A DNA stretch of 64,000 bases from Brachyhypopomus gauderio (GCF_052324685.1 NC_135228.1:10566886-10630885), one strand, 5' to 3'; counted from the stretch's first letter, positions 41,779 through 59,982 are shown. The notes: generated by a model from the sequence alone, not told the origin. A program made the numbers and translations.

Positions 41779-43862
41779 CATTTGTTTTTTTACTCCTTTC
41801 CAGGAGAAGTTTGTCTTGACAGATTACATGCACACACAGCCGGACCTGAACGGTGACATGCGGGGCATTCTGGTGGACTGGATGGTGGAGGTCCAGGTAC
41901 GCTGTGTGTGTGTGTGTTGCCCTTTGTCATTCGGTAACGTTCCCATCATTTAGGCGCCTAATCCGTTTCCGTTTTGCGTGTCTCTCTGGCTTCGCTGTTG
42001 CAGGAGAACTTTGAGCTGAATCACGAGACGCTGTATCTGGGGGTGAAGCTCACAGACCACTACTTGGCTGTCACTGTGGTTCCGAGGGAGTCCCTGCAGC
42101 TGATTGGTTCTACGGCAATGTTCATCGCTGCCAAGTTTGAAGTCAGTACCTTCAGAGGGCCTGGTCAGGGCTTGTTTTCACAAAAGCTTTATAACACAAA
42201 GATCATCACTTACTGGTATTGCTAGCATGTCTATATAATGAATGAAATTAGCATTCGAGAGATTACTTCTTTTTGCTAACTCTGTTCTACCAGGTTGTAC
42301 TCATTATTAGGCACATCTGCATTTTTGAAGTGGTCCTTTACTGCCTCAGTCATAACACATGGCCAACTGTATGAGTGCTTAAAATACTTCAATCTCGGAT
42401 CAGGAGCAGTGTCCCCCCAGCATCGATGACTTCCTCTACATTTGTGATGATGCCTACAAAAAGCAGGAATTCATTGTCATGGAAAGGAACATATTACAAG
42501 GACTTCAGTTCGATATTAACATCCCGGTCCCTTACAGATTTCTCAGGCGATATGCGAAGGTAAGAGTCTTTGGTATGCCTTCAAAACGTGTTTTGAGAGT
42601 GAAATTAGTTTCTGTTTATTAGCATTTACTTGCTCTTCCAGTTTAGATGGCCGTTCTGCCCTTGTCTGTATGTCTTCTGCGTTTTTAACACACACATCTT
42701 AAATGAAGTGTTAAACTTAGGAGTTAGCTTAATAACCATCAGTGTCTCAAACCCAGTTAGCAAATTACTGGTAGATTCAGAACGATCCATTCCAGTGCCA
42801 ACAGGCAGCTGTAATTTAAAGGTAATTTCATTCATATGCTTCAGGAAAACTGAAGTATCAGAGTATTCTTATTTTCTTCATCAAAATACCATATGTTCAT
42901 GAAAATGGGCAGTTGGCATGGCGAGGGTATCTTGCGCACGTGTGTGTGTGTGTTTGATCTAGCGTGTCCCCATTTGCAGTTCAGCCACCTTGGTGGGAGC
43001 CAGGCTTTAAAGTATATAGTTGGAAAAACAAATCTCTTCAGGTGCTTCGCTGGGCACTTTGATATGCTGCCGGACAGTAGCTATAAGGCAACTGCTTTAC
43101 CAACCAACTGTTAAGAGCCAAAAGTAAATGATCCTTGACAAACCTCTGAAGTGAGATTACTACAGAAACCTGCAGGAAACATCCTTCTGTGCTCATATAT
43201 CAGCTAAATTCCAAGTGGGCAGTACTTCCTGGATAACTTGGGCTAGCGTCGTTCTGATTAATCCAGTATACGTCCCCCTTTAATTTCCCTGTTTTTTCCC
43301 CTTTTGTTTGGGCCCGAACCTACAGGTAGCTGGTGCAAGTATGGAGACGCTAACGCTAGCGCGCTACGTGTGCGAGCTAAGCTTGCTGGAGCAGGAGCTG
43401 GTGGCAGAGAGAGCCTCGCGGCTAGCGTCCGCATGCCTGCTCCTCGCCCTCGTCACCAAAGGCCTGGGTGGATGGGTGAGGACATTCGAACATGCGGTTT
43501 CTGGCGAGTGATCGCAGGTGCGACATGTCGGTAACCAAGTTTCCCTCCCACTGCAGACAGGGGCTCTTCAATACCACAGTAGCTATACTGTGAAGGACCT
43601 GGGTTTTCTGGTGAGGAAACTCTACGCCATGCTGGCCAGTCCATCGGACGGGCAGCTGAAAGCCGTGGAGAACAAGTACTCTCATAAGTACGTGAAGCAG
43701 AAGCACTGAAATCGTACATGAGCGAATTCTGTTCCGTTTGATAATCCGATGTTTACTTTTTTGTGTGTGTTTTTCAGAGTCTTTTTTGAAGTGGCAAAAA
43801 TTCCCCTGGTCCATATTGAGACTTTAGAAGAGGCTCTGTTTGTGGAGGATATATCTCAGTGA
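39661..43862 (+). CDS. ccnb3: G2/mitotic-specific cyclin B3
   Basis: Eleven coding exons: 39661-39726, 39980-40060, 40246-40343, 40475-40619, 41353-41451, 41804-41896, 42004-42141, 42404-42559, 43326-43475, 43557-43687 and 43778-43862. They join in phase to 1242 bp, 413 residues. Seen: a destruction-box-like RSAFIDLTN (residues 41-49), Lys-rich linker, cyclin N box with MRGILVDWMVEVQ (MRAIL helix, residues ~182-194) and KLTDHYLAVT, then SIDDFLYICDDAYKKQEF and FDINIPVPYRFLRRYA. The C-terminal cyclin box has ETLTLARYVCELSL and ERASRLASACLLLA. Role: Cdk1-activating cyclin in mitosis and meiosis, degraded by APC/C. Length fits the compact non-mammalian B3; the placental gene is much longer. A polyadenylation signal lies at 44283-44288. 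Confidence 0.95.
41740..41777 (+). repeat. (TG)n microsatellite in ccnb3 intron 5
   Basis: About 19 TG units ending ~25 bp before the exon 6 acceptor. Confidence 0.9.
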
Positions 43863-44282
43863 ATCAGGGAGTTATCCCAGAGGATTATAAATGTTTGGTT
43901 CCAATCACATGTTATTTATTATATTTTGTACGTATTTAAAAGTTTTGCAGCTTTGTACTATATTTAAATGTATATATTTTTAAAAAATTAATCTTATATC
44001 TAGTTCATAGTTGGCTGTTAATTAAGCAGAAATTGACTGCATGGTCAAGGTACCTCAAGAAAATGTGGATTTGAATGTACAGTTTAATTATAACTAATGT
44101 TATCTAATTATAATAATGTTCTGTTGTAATGTTATAATCTTTGTTAGAGTTCTATTTGTGTGCAGGTATTCTTGTATATCCTTATAAGACATTTGACATT
44201 TCTTGATTACATTTTATATATCATGATCACTTTTTACCATGTCATTATGTAGGCAGCACTTTTTAACAGCTTTGTTTTGAAA

Positions 44283-44288
44283 AATAAA
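44283..44288 (+). terminator. Polyadenylation signal AATAAA (ccnb3)
   Basis: AATAAA about 420 bp after the ccnb3 stop; the first canonical signal in the 3' flank. Confidence 0.6.
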
Positions 44289-44639
44289 AGTGATCCCAGA
44301 GTGTTGGTTCAAAATGTTGTTTTACACGCCAAATGTTTAGTTGCTTTCTGAGGTAGTTCCTGTAATACGTCCTTGTTGCCACAAGTAGGCAGTATGCCTG
44401 GTAGTATACTCTGGTACCAAATTCATTTTAAGGAATTCATAATGAATTTGGGCATATTGTTAGAAGCAAGCAAACAAACAAAATGAAAAAAGTAAAGCTA
44501 ATTTATTTTGTAGCATGAGAAATGAAGAGTGAATGTGTCACTCATCAGTGCAAGAACTGCTTGACACAATGTGGTTAATAAGTTGTATTTTAAAGTGGAA
44601 TTGAAGTAAATTTCTTGTGTTATGTCTGTAGTGCTCATT

Positions 44640-45642
44640 TCTCAATGTTGCTTTACAGAAACGGCACGGAACATATTCTGAGAGTGAACAGAGACTTCTG
44701 TACATGCTTTTGGGGTAATCACACCAAACAACCAGGCAACCTTAAAAAATTCTAATTTGAAAAATTCTCTTGCTGACACTTAAAGCACTAAAAGGTCTGT
44801 GTGTATTCTCTAACCCAGCTTGCCTACTGCACACCCAAAATGCAAAGCTTCTCTTAGTTCCTAGAATTTGTAAGAATACAGCTGAGGAAAGAGTCTTGTC
44901 ATATAATTCCCCCTCAGGTATGGAACAGCCTTCAAGCTTCATTCTGACACTGACATAATTAAAGCCAGGCTGAAGTCTTACTCAAGCTATTAGGACCCTG
45001 TAGATCAATGAGCCTGTTCATTCATTTCATGTTCCAGTCAATTCATGGGCTCATTTGGGTTTGTGACGATGATTTGGGTGGAATTCAATGTCCTCATGAC
45101 TCACCCTCTGGCCCTCTGTTTTAATAACGCTGCTATAGATAAACCAGCCAGTGCTACATGCTAAGGACATGCAGTGTTCAACTTTATGGATCTAACCGAC
45201 ATCTTTCTGTTTTAATTGCACAATATTGTGGAGATGACTAGACTAGACGTGCTCATCAGTGAAGAAGCATAAAAAACTTTCCCAGTCCCATGAACCTGTG
45301 CTCCCAGTAGATGAACTTACACTACCATGTGCCAAAAACAGTCCACATTCCCTAGACCCACTGGAGTAACCGAGGCTCGACAGCTACACTCACATGGCTA
45401 CTTGGGCTAAACCCAACATAAAAGTGTATGGTCTGGTTACTAGTTGGACCGCCCAATGGAGGATGGGTTCCTTCTTGAGTCTTGGTCCACCCAAGGTTTC
45501 TTCATTAATTCATCCCAGGGAGTTTTTCTTCATCACAGTTTCCTCTGGCTTGTTCATTATGTATCTGGACCCACACATTTGCAAAGCTGCTTCACGACTT
45601 GTTGTAAAAGCCCTATATAAAGAAATATGATTTTGACTTTGA
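44640..45642 (+). mobile_element. L2/CR1-like LINE, 3' end
   Basis: Around 44915-44990 an eroded frame reads VWNSLQASF, then DTDIIKARLKSYSS, the C-terminus of reverse-transcriptase ORFs of fish L2/Rex1-type LINEs. It is followed by a 3' UTR containing ccaaggtttcttcattaatt, gggagtttttcttcatcac and gctgcttcacgacttgttgt, and ends ctatataaagaaatatgatt. This tail recurs across fish genomes (recalled). Confidence 0.6.
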
Positions 45643-48600
45643 CAGTAGAGCAGATATGCTGGACCTCAGTGTATGGGCAGGAGTGGTGTCATGTCATAAC
45701 TTGGTGAAGTACTTAGGAACAGCACCACCAAGAACCGTTTCTGAGCTGAATCTGTAAAGAGATACTGATAGAGATCTGTGGAAGATTGGGGAGGATCGGC
45801 TTGATCCCGCCCCCCTCCATTGAAGGTCGTGTCAGTGATTGGCTAAGTCTGCTGTCTATTTCTTTGCTGCTTGACTGAGACTAATAGAGAAGACCTACAT
45901 GCAAACGCCTTAAACCAAGTCAATTTAACTAATCTCTCAGCTGTCTGGGTGGCTCAAGGACGACTGGCTCCTTAAAAAAAATCTGAAAAGCTGTGATATG
46001 GTGTTTCTGTGGGTGTCTGGGAAAGGAGCAATGAAATGCCTCTAGGTGACTTAGTCATTAGTGCTGTAGTCAGTTTATTTTGACTCTCACTCAATGTGAA
46101 TATGCATGACTGCATCTGCAGTGTGTGTAAGTGAAGCTGCAAATGGTAAAACTACATGGTGACCCTGAGGATAAATTATAACGCAACCGCTCTTTATAAC
46201 AGGTCTACACTACTCACACCTGCAAGCTAGTCGTATTCAAACTGACCCTCCCAAAAAAATGACCCCAAATCTTTCAGCTTTTACAGTTTTGATCCAACGA
46301 TCCTGTTTCATCTTTACCATTCGAAATCAACCACCATTACTTAGAAAATGTAGATTTCTGCTAACAATCCTGCACTCGGATAAGGAGTTTTCGTTCAGCC
46401 CTGAATGTTCTCTCTCCCACTCGTTTCTCTTCTGCCCGTCAGACTCACACCTCTGTCGTTATGTACTCTACCTCCCCACGGTGCTCGAGTGAAGGACGGA
46501 CAGCTGACGGACACCTAACACAGGACAGCTATTCGCAAGTTTTCACTCATAACGTTCCTCGACACATTTCGTTTACGACTTTTTGAATAAACATAATCAT
46601 CACTGGCTCCCTACCGTAGAAACAACGCTAACATACGACATTTTTTTGGTGATACGGGTGACTAAAACATTCGTGTGAGCTGAGGTGCAAATCAAGTCAC
46701 TGTATAACGCATCTGGCACGACTGTCTCCGCTTTAGCAACTGAACTGAACAGACTTTGAAGAAACAGGAGATAAAACCAGATTACGACCGACCACTAACC
46801 AGTAAGTGTGAGGCTACCGTTTTATCTTACAGATACATGTAAATAAGAATGAATGCTTCGGTTCTGTGATGTTCATTTTGGGGGCGCTGATATCTTAAAG
46901 TATTTAACGGTCTTTGGATTATGTTCGATAACTTTTGCATTAATTAATCGCTCATCTAATTTTTCTCACGTATTAATTATAAGACTCATTGCCTCGGCAT
47001 GTTGATTTATTTCAGGTAATTCGAACACTTAAAACTACAGAAACCTAAATACTGGTACTACAACGTGCTGTTTATTTTTGTAAGTCCTCAGTTAACTGAT
47101 TATGAAGTTCCCAAATATCAAACATTGTTCATTTGTGGTGATTTGTATTGATATATTTACTTCATGTACCTGAGAACGTGTAGTGGTTTGTGTGCGCGCG
47201 CACCGTAATAAAACATTGATTTCCTACCTCGGCAGAATAAACAGAAATTAACTATCAAAGTAATTAACTATAAGAAGCTGTTTAACTGTTTAAAGCTGAT
47301 AGGAAATGTGTATTAATATGTTGTAGTTCCATTAATTACTTATAAGTACATATAACATTTATTTGGCCCCATTATCTGAAAAACGTGTGTGCATGCGTGT
47401 GTTCGGCTGTCGTATTTAAGTCTGTATGTCACCATGCATGTTACACTCACCCCTGGCACAAGTCATCGCATTGGCACCAGAGACACCTCTCTTAAACAAG
47501 ATCTCTTTGTATCTTGTGGTGTTTACACAGATTTATATGTATCTCCTGCTATCAATACATTGACATGTAGTGGAAAAAATTATTATAGCGCACCATTTAT
47601 ACAGTATTTATAACACCCTACTAATTATTTGCACAGGCAAATTCCATTAGGCACGTCACAAGATAAGGTTGCAGTCTTTTTTCCTCATCACATCTTAGTA
47701 GAAAACAGGTTATAACTCACACTTCAGGTTGTGTTACTTTTGTGTTACATGCTTTCTGATTTGACATGCATCAGTGGCATGAGCAACAGGATCACTTCCT
47801 TGATAAATTTGGCCTTTCATTGAAATTACATTGAAATATGTAGAACTGTTAAGCATAATTCACTATGGGCAAAACTTATTAAATACAGCAGAACATATTT
47901 ACTTAGAAAGACAGGTTCATGGTACATCAAATTTTCTCTACGAGTGAAATGAATATGATCAGGGATTCTATCAATATTTTCTATGCATTCATTCTCTTTG
48001 GACTTTTATGCCCATGATATAATCAGCCACCACCGACAAGCAAAACCTACGAATGTTGACACGCAAAATGTAAAAATGTTACTTGCACAGCCGATGTTGC
48101 CTTTACAGCACAGCGGGGAGCTGAACTGTGAGAACAGCACGCTGCAAAAGTAGTACTGAATAAACATATGTTCAGAGTGTGCTGAAGCTCATGGGATCTC
48201 TGCTCTTATTAAATTGAGTCTGTCAAAAAGGATTTGCAGGTACAGAGCACAACACAGTGAATGTCATCAAATCATGAATGCGACATATTCAATGTTTTGA
48301 ATATGCGAGCAATATCATCAGTAACTGTTAGATTTCACGGGACACTCATGAATAATAACTTGGCAGGTCCAAAAATGGTCGTGTCCATCTGTTGTTAGTT
48401 TCAAGAGATATGTAGATTGGTGCATACTATAATGTGGTTTTACATGATTTTACATTGAATGGCCTATAAGAGACAAACAGATCAGAAGTGTTTTAAATGG
48501 GAATAGAAGTATAACTTAAATGCTGTCTTTACAGTATGTTGAATTTACAGCCAGTGAGTTCATTAATATTCATACTTGTCATTGTGTTGCTGCATCTCTT

Positions 48601-48799
48601 CACACATTTTAAAATATTTATCAGGCAGCACACACAAAATTATTATATTAATTTGAGAGATTTTTTAGACTTTTTAGAAATTATTTTACAAAATGTCATA
48701 TATCTGATATGATTAAATTATTATTTTTTTAATTACTTGTGCTGAAAGTTACAAAAAGTTCTCATGTTGATGCTGATGTAGGAAAACACATGGCATGAC
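45643..48799. other. Intergenic / possible upstream region of the serotonin-receptor gene
   Basis: No coding sequence found. A possible noncoding first exon on the plus strand ends near 46800 (ccactaacca followed by gtaagtgtga), downstream of GC-richer sequence at 46480-46800. The link to the 55-kb gene is speculative. Confidence 0.3.
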
Positions 48800-49165
48800 A
48801 TGTAAAGATGACATATCTAAACATAGAAATGTAGCATCTAAATATGACATATACAAACATAGCATAGAAATGTAACATCTAAATATGACATATCTAAATA
48901 TGATATAGCTAAACAACATAGAAATGTGACATCTAAACATGGTATATTTAAACTTAACATAGGAATGAAAATATGACATATCTAAACATAACACATGTAA
49001 GTATGTCTGAACGTGACATATCTGAATGTAACATTTCTAAGCATGGCACATCAAAACATACATTTAAGCATGAAATATCTAAATATAATATATCTAAATG
49101 TGACACTATATCAAATGATGACACATCTAAACAGGTAATATTCAAAACATGACATCTAAAGATTA
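48800..49165 (-). repeat. Degenerate tandem repeat built on gacatatctaaacat
   Basis: Repeated blocks of gacatatctaaacatag and aaatgtgacatctaaatatg with many substitutions, unit ~35 bp or its half. Similar units (cacatctgaacatgacatatc) reappear at 52230-52255, after the LINE/MITE insertions. Confidence 0.8.
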
Positions 49166-50150
49166 TGGTCTTGCGAGGTCTCTGGGCACAAACATCTTTG
49201 GAGGCTTCCCTCTTCCCCAGCACTTAAACAAAGAATAGCACTTGGTAGCAAAAATGATGTGTAGCATATTGTGAGAAACAGGCAATCCAATTCTAAATAA
49301 TTATTTCAGTGTAGCAAGCTGCTTTAGTCTAAATTTTAGATGATAGATGTTACAAGCACCTATCCTGTGAGATAAAAGGCCAAATCTTTCATATGTTCCA
49401 AAGAAGAAATTTGTAGGACTGGTTGTCCAAAGTTATGGCCAAGCTAAAAGCAGCTTCAGACAGCAATAGCTCTGAGGTCTTGAAGAAAACTGAGAATTTG
49501 GAGTTCCTTGGATGTTCAGAAGCTCAGCTTACTGCTGAAGAGCTTCCAGTGGTGGGCTATCATCCATGAAGATACACCTGGAAACCTGTGTCTCGGAAGG
49601 TGGGAAGGAAAGAATTAGATGGGTCTTCAGCGTAGCAGTGGTAGAAGAAACCACAAGAAGACATTATATCACCAAGAAAACAAGTATACAAAGAGAAGAG
49701 GGTTTAGCACTGGGGGATTCTGGTGGAGAGTCTGCACAGACTGGATGTGGATCCTCTCCGTGTTAATATATAGGACCAACCTTCCAGATAGGACTGCAAG
49801 CAATTCCATGCAGAGCTAGTCACACAGAGCTAGGAGAAAAAAAGAGAAGACGTTGTGATTTATTATGTCAGAAGGTTGCTGAAAGATTGCACACTGCTCA
49901 TTTAAGAACTTTTGAGAAGAAAGAGGGTAGTGATCTGGCTGTGTAGGGCCAGATGTTGGAGCTATCGAGTGAGACCTTCTTCAGGATTGGTACCACCCTT
50001 TCAGCCTTGAACACAGTACTTACACGTGCAGAGGATAAGGAGTTGTTGATGGTTTCAGATAAGAATGAAAGAAGATTTTCTTGAAATTGTCTGAAACAGA
50101 GAGGACAGAATGGGATCCAGCAGGCATGTAGATGAAGTGCTGGAAGTCAG
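49166..50150. other. Repeat-like sequence, unclassified
   Basis: No gene supported. Purine-rich, and likely part of the same minus-strand LINE that follows, but I see no diagnostic motif. Confidence 0.3.
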
Positions 50151-50161
50151 GAGTTGAAGGA

Positions 50162-50840
50162 TTATTTCTGAAGATGCCAGAGAATATAGGAAATGTGGAC
50201 ACTGGTGGCAAGAGAGAAAAAGATGGATTGGTGGATTGCTACAAGCTTCTTTTCAAAAAAGGTTATTAAATCCTGAAGAGTTACAGAGGAGAGAGGAGGG
50301 GGAGAATTAAGGAGAGAAGATAAAATACTGAAGAGCTTGTACGGATCAGATGCTGATGGTGTAAAATTTCCTCTGTAGTAGGGTGACTTTGTAGATGTTA
50401 CATCAGGTGAGAACTTGGGCTGGTATGAGCTGAGGTCTGAATCTAGAGGGGTTTTCCTCCACCACCTCTGCATCTCTAATTTCTCTCCTGTGGCAACACT
50501 GTGCTGCCATTAACAAATGGGTAAGTTAATGATCTCACAGGTCTTGAGGAGAGAAGGCACCGAAGATTTATTGATGAGGATAATGTCAAAAGGAAAGTAT
50601 TAGCAACTGTAACTGTAGGGAGAGAGAAGAAAGAGAGTCAGGGTGATGAAGAGAGGACAATATAGAAGAAAGGGAGGAGGGAGTGATGGAGCACAGATTG
50701 CAATGGAAGGAGAAAGAACATGTGGGGGAGGTGTGGAGAGAAAGTAGAGAGGGAGAGAGAAGGAGAGAAAGAGTAGAGAGGGAGAGAGAAGGATGGAAAG
50801 TGATGGTTTGAGAGGTGTAGATTGTGGTGGGGGTTGACTA
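50162..50840 (-). mobile_element. LINE ORF2 fragment (minus strand)
   Basis: The minus-strand frame includes PYYRGNFTPSASDPYKLFSI, LNSPPPLSSVTLQDL and FFEKKL, the Pro-rich spacer between endonuclease and reverse transcriptase typical of fish L2-type LINEs (recalled pattern: DPxKLFxxxSSLL, PPP, LxxxDxxxFFxxK). Upstream (50840-50500) is a low-complexity Ser/Pro/Leu-rich remnant. Stops interrupt it. Confidence 0.6.
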
Positions 50841-51371
50841 CAATGCCCACTGTCGTGGTGGTCTGGGTGAAAATCAGGTGCAGAACGTTGCCTGCTCTGT
50901 GAGGTGGAGGAGGCTCGTTGAAGGTGTGGTCAAACGACGCTAACAGCGGGAGGATGAAGAAGGAATGTAGCTTGGCTGAGGGAAGGTTGAAGGCACTGAG
51001 GAGAACGAGTGGGGTTCTGTCGATGTGGAATGTACTTCTGTTGTGTTTCTTTCTGTTTTGTGTGTGTAGTTTTTGTGGTTTTTGCTTTCTGTTTATTATG
51101 TCATCTTTTTGTCTTACCTGGACTGTCTAAAAGACCCTGAAAAAAAATTAGCCCTTAATAAATCTCACTCTTCTCAGTAAATGCGTCTGCTTCATAATCA
51201 CTCTGCATTCCAAGAACAGTGAACCTGAGCCTCAACCCCTCCAATGGGCTGGATTAAACGGCACGGGACAGATCAGACAGAGTCACAGAGGTCTCAGGGG
51301 TTATAGGTTATTCAGGTCTCTGTTAGAACTAGGCTGTGTAGTGCATGGAGGGACGCTAGAGGTGAGACGAC
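50841..51371. other. No gene seen
   Basis: Possible continuation of the LINE insertion to ~51180, then unique-looking sequence. Confidence 0.3.
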
Positions 51372-52222
51372 CAGAGGTGTCAAGTAACGAAGTACAAATA
51401 CTTCGTTACCTTACTTAAGTAGAAATGTTGGTTATTTATACTTTACTGGAGTAATTATTTTTCAGCTGACTTTTTACTTCTACTCCTTACATTTTCACAC
51501 CATTATCTGTACTTTCTACTCCTTACATTTTAAAAATAGCATTGTTACTGCTATTTTCATTTCTACTTGTTTTCATTCCGACGTGTTATCGTAAAAAAAA
51601 AAAAAAACCCTATCCTGACTAATCGCGCCATCCGGATAGAGTGAATTTGATTGTGGTTGAATGAGAAATATAAATATATAATATTCTGACACCCTATTGG
51701 TTTGTACGTGATCCATCGCACCTGCACACGTCACGTCACACTCCAGCGAGGACGTAGCAGACGTATGTAGCTTAGTATAAAGATGTCCATGGCAGAGACT
51801 CAAGAGAATTCGAGCGAAGTGTCCCAACTAAGCACCAGCGAGGAGGTTGGTAGCCAGGAAGACAAACCAACCCTTGTACTAAAGTACATTCATTTTCAAT
51901 GGGCATATGTGCCCATTTTTCAACATTAACATTTTAATATAACATTATAGTTATGGCTTTTAGAAGAATGGGGTTTTTGGTGAGGTGGGCTAGTGCACTA
52001 TAGACCCCTGTGTTGTGACCTAAGCTTTTGCCCTTAATGGCTTTTTTTTCTCCTTACATTACTTTTACTTTTATACTTTAAGTAGTTTTGAAAGCAGTAC
52101 TTTTACACTTTTACTTGAGTAAAAAGCTTGAGTTGATACTTCAACTACTACATAAGTATTTTTAAACCCTAGTATCTATACTTCTACCTGAGTAATGAAT
52201 GTAAATACTTCTGACACCTTTG
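51372..52222. mobile_element. hAT MITE, 851 bp (cagaggtgtcaagtaacgaa type)
   Basis: Termini cagaggtgtcaagtaac and ...acttctgacacctttg, flanked by gagacgac (51364-51371) and gagacaac (52223-52230), an 8-bp duplication with one mismatch. Subterminal tactt/aagta repeats on both sides (acttttacttgagtaaaaag) match a widespread fish hAT MITE (recalled). No ORF. Confidence 0.88.
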
Positions 52223-52230
52223 GAGACAAC

Positions 52231-55200
52231 ACATCTGAACATGACATATCTAAAGGAAGGAACATTCAGTGGAAGAAATGTGTCATTTTTCAAGGCGATC
52301 GATGCAACAGCCAACTCTGTGCAATTTTACCCTGTTGAAACGAGTCCAATGCATCTGATTGGTGCCTTAGACTAATGTTCGTCACAGCGCAGTACACAAT
52401 GACCACAGCGCTCTGATCTTCCTAAGGTTCTTCACGACCAGTGCTGAGCGATTCAGCTCGCTGTCAGTTTTATTTCTTGTTTGTTCCTTTCACAGAGAAA
52501 GTGTTAGATCCTCTGCTGCAGGAAAATTGACAATTGGATATGTCATGTTTTGTCACAGTAAATAAGCATAGATAATGCATGAAGAGATATTTTCTGTCAG
52601 TACAGAGAAAAACCCAGTCAAGGACATTAAAACTGTCTACCTATTTGCAGTACTCTGTTTAATGTATTGTTCTTGCACTAGATTAGAAGACATTTATATT
52701 GCAGTGAGTGCAGAGATAATTTTAATGACAGCCAAACACGGTTCAGGCAAAAATGAGGGAACAATTGTGTAATTGCAGTCACCTACCAGCATCTATACTA
52801 AGCAGAATATATATTTAAGGCTCAGTGACGTTAATGTGCGCTAGGCAGAAGTCTATCCCAGACGGAAGACTAATTGTGACATCATCTGTCTCCAGGTATC
52901 ACAGTCAACCACTTCCCAGCTGATGACATCAGCGCTTCTTTAGCGGTTGGTCATAACGAGTAAAGAACACTGAACTCACCTGTCAGGGTTGCTACATGTG
53001 TGTCCATGTTATTTAAAGGCCTTGATGCGTCAGGCTTTCCTTCATTCATTCCAAGGTGTGTAGCTACACCACAGTGGTCCCGGCTTGTGTGCACTCTGTC
53101 CTGCTACAGTCGGTTCCTTCTCTGTGAGTCCTGCTGATGTTTTGAGACAGTAACAGGATGCATGTTCCCCAACAGAGATTGGCCCTGTCTGGGTGAACAA
53201 CTGTAGTAGTGTATGTCAGAGTCTATCTCATACACGAATGTTTCTGTCATGCACAAAAACCACACATCTCATTCTGCACAGCGGAAGATCTCGAGACCAT
53301 GGGATGTTCAGTGTCCTGTGATATTCTGAATTGATTTAGGCTCAATTTATGCCTGATGCATCCTAGCAAAAAGTTATATGGCCAACGTGGGTCTCCTCTC
53401 AGATTATAAATCTGCTCATGATGTGATGAACACGAACGTGCTCTCTCAGCGTGCCACTTTATTTCTTGTGATGTTTCTTGTGAAGTGTTGACATGATATA
53501 AAAAACAAAGCGGTGCATCTTTCAGGGCCTTTAGCCTAAGCTTTAACTCTTTGCTGTGATATACAGTATAATTTGCTTTCTTTGCAATTTCACAGACTCG
53601 CAAGTTCATAAAGTTTCAAATGCATACTCATTAAGGATTTCTACATCTAAATCACAAAATTGTTGTAAACAGGACCAGAATATCGCATTAAAATATGTTA
53701 CTAATGCATAAGTGGTTAGTCTAATGCAGATGAAGTCATGCTTGAAGATGAAGTCAATGCATTCTCCATTAGTATCTATTCCATGTTAGCAATTCTTTTA
53801 AGTCCCTAAAGTAATCTTCATGCCTTTATTATTCACATCAGTGTAATTCCCCATTCCATCCATCAGAGCGGTAATAAACCGATGACATTTATCTGGGTAG
53901 CGGAGATGCATTGAGGCTTTGATGAGGGCAGATTCAGGCTTGGGTCAGGCATGACTGCAAGATGGATATTATGAGGATCAATATGATAGGTAAAGGGACT
54001 AATGCAGAAGAAAGGTCAATAAACAAGCTAGGGTCAACATAAGCTTAGAGGGAAAAAGATGTGGATCTTCTCAGGGATTGAGAGAAGACTGTGATAAGAT
54101 TGTTTTGGGGACTGCATAAAGTCCAATATTGTCTCGACGTTTGAGAGATAAATTTTCTCTATTCTCTCAGAGATATTCTAATGGTGTGTAGTTTTGTGTA
54201 GTTTGAATCATATTTTAATCATTTTCCATCACATTTTGTTTTATTCTTATGTTGTAGACTCCTGTTTTTATTTTTTATTCTGTTTATTTTCTGAATTCTT
54301 AAAATTCTCATTTTTAAAACAATTTGAGTGACCACAAATGTTTGACTATACTAAAGGTGCAATATACTGTAAATGAACTTGACTTGCCTTAAACAAACTG
54401 AGTATGCAAATTTTGTTCGGTCATGCAAGAAAAAGAGCCTTTGTCACACTCACTGGGTGTGAATTAACTAAAAATGTCACGCAATCACCTTCTGGGCACA
54501 ATGTATCAAACTACGACTCCCAGAGTCCCTGGAACTCATCAGATCCTCATCACAAGATTATTGACATCACCTGTTGTTTGTTACATGCATTTTTATTTAT
54601 TCGCTCTTGCTGTACATAAACTATTGCACCTGTTCTGAGTATGCTGAGTGGTTCCCCTCTCTCTTATACTCAGCCTGTTATTGGCCCAGTGAGTTTGGTC
54701 TCTCTCTCGTTATAGTCGGCTCCTTTGCTTTTGTCTGATCTGCTTATTTTTCTCCATGGTTCTGTTTTTAACTCTGTGCCTGTTATGTTCCTCGCCCTCA
54801 TTCTTCTCTCCACTCCGGTTTTGAGTCTTTTCGGCTACGATTTCATATCCTTTGTCTTACGCGCAAATGAACGACCACCCAGGAAGACATTATTTCAGTA
54901 AAATAATTTAAATAATAATCATTTGAAATAATGTTTTTAATCTTCCTACCGTATACTTTGCAGAATAATCATTTTTGTATTACGCCAAGTGTAAAAACGG
55001 GTCTTTATGGGGAAACTGTGAAGCAAACAGTCTGTGTCCGTGTCAGCCAACATGTACAGTCCTTCCTGGTTCCGGGTTGTTTCCCTCACATTTCCCTACT
55101 CATGTTTGAAAGTACTGGCCCATGTCCCCTGACTGCACTATAATCCCTTGTGCGTCCACGTTTCTCTGTCAACAGACACGTGTTATTTGTTTTGTTTTTA

Positions 55201-55235
55201 TCGTGATATCTAACCGAGTCTCTATTGTTTTGTTT
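52231..55235. other. Intergenic sequence upstream of the serotonin receptor
   Basis: No ORF or repeat supported apart from stray gacatatc units at the start. A plausible acceptor (ttgttttgtttag) ends at ~55236, which may open a 5' UTR/coding exon running into the ATG at 55356. Confidence 0.35.
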
Positions 55236-55355
55236 AGGTATGTCCAACCCAGGCAGACATAACGGCCAGACAAGCTCACACATGGAACACCAAAGCACTG
55301 GGAGCTGCTGAGATCTATTAGCTAAACTAACCCAGGCAAGCATTATTGTTTCTCT

Positions 55356-59598
<4,243 letters not shown>

Positions 59599-59982
59599 CT
59601 GTAGTAGAGCAAAAAGAAAGAAACTTATTTTCATCACCAGAACTAAACATAATTCCACATGCCAGTGGATATAAATGTCTCATTAGCAAAATTAGAGGTG
59701 TTAACGATGGGTGTTTTCACACAGTATTACTGTTTATGAACATTAGTATTAGTCAGTAATGATTTAAACTAGGTTACAATTCATTAACTTGCGTCATATT
59801 TTTTATTTGAATGTGAAACATGTGAGAATAACAGGCTATCAATTCTGATGGTTTTCAGAACTTGACAGTCTTCAAGAGCAATAAATGTGACAACCCTCTA
59901 TATTTCCAAATGTCTCATACACCTGATTCAGCTGATTCGTCCTGGCACTTTTATGGCTCTGCGGGAAGATTTGGAACTCAAC

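Noticed and set aside
42893-43114. Possible extra ccnb3 exon in 42.89-43.11 kb
   Set aside because: Exons 8 and 9 already join in phase at residues 292/293 and no good splice pair with cyclin-like sequence is present.
54404-54619. 71-codon reading frame upstream of htr2c
   Set aside because: No recognisable motif or splice context.
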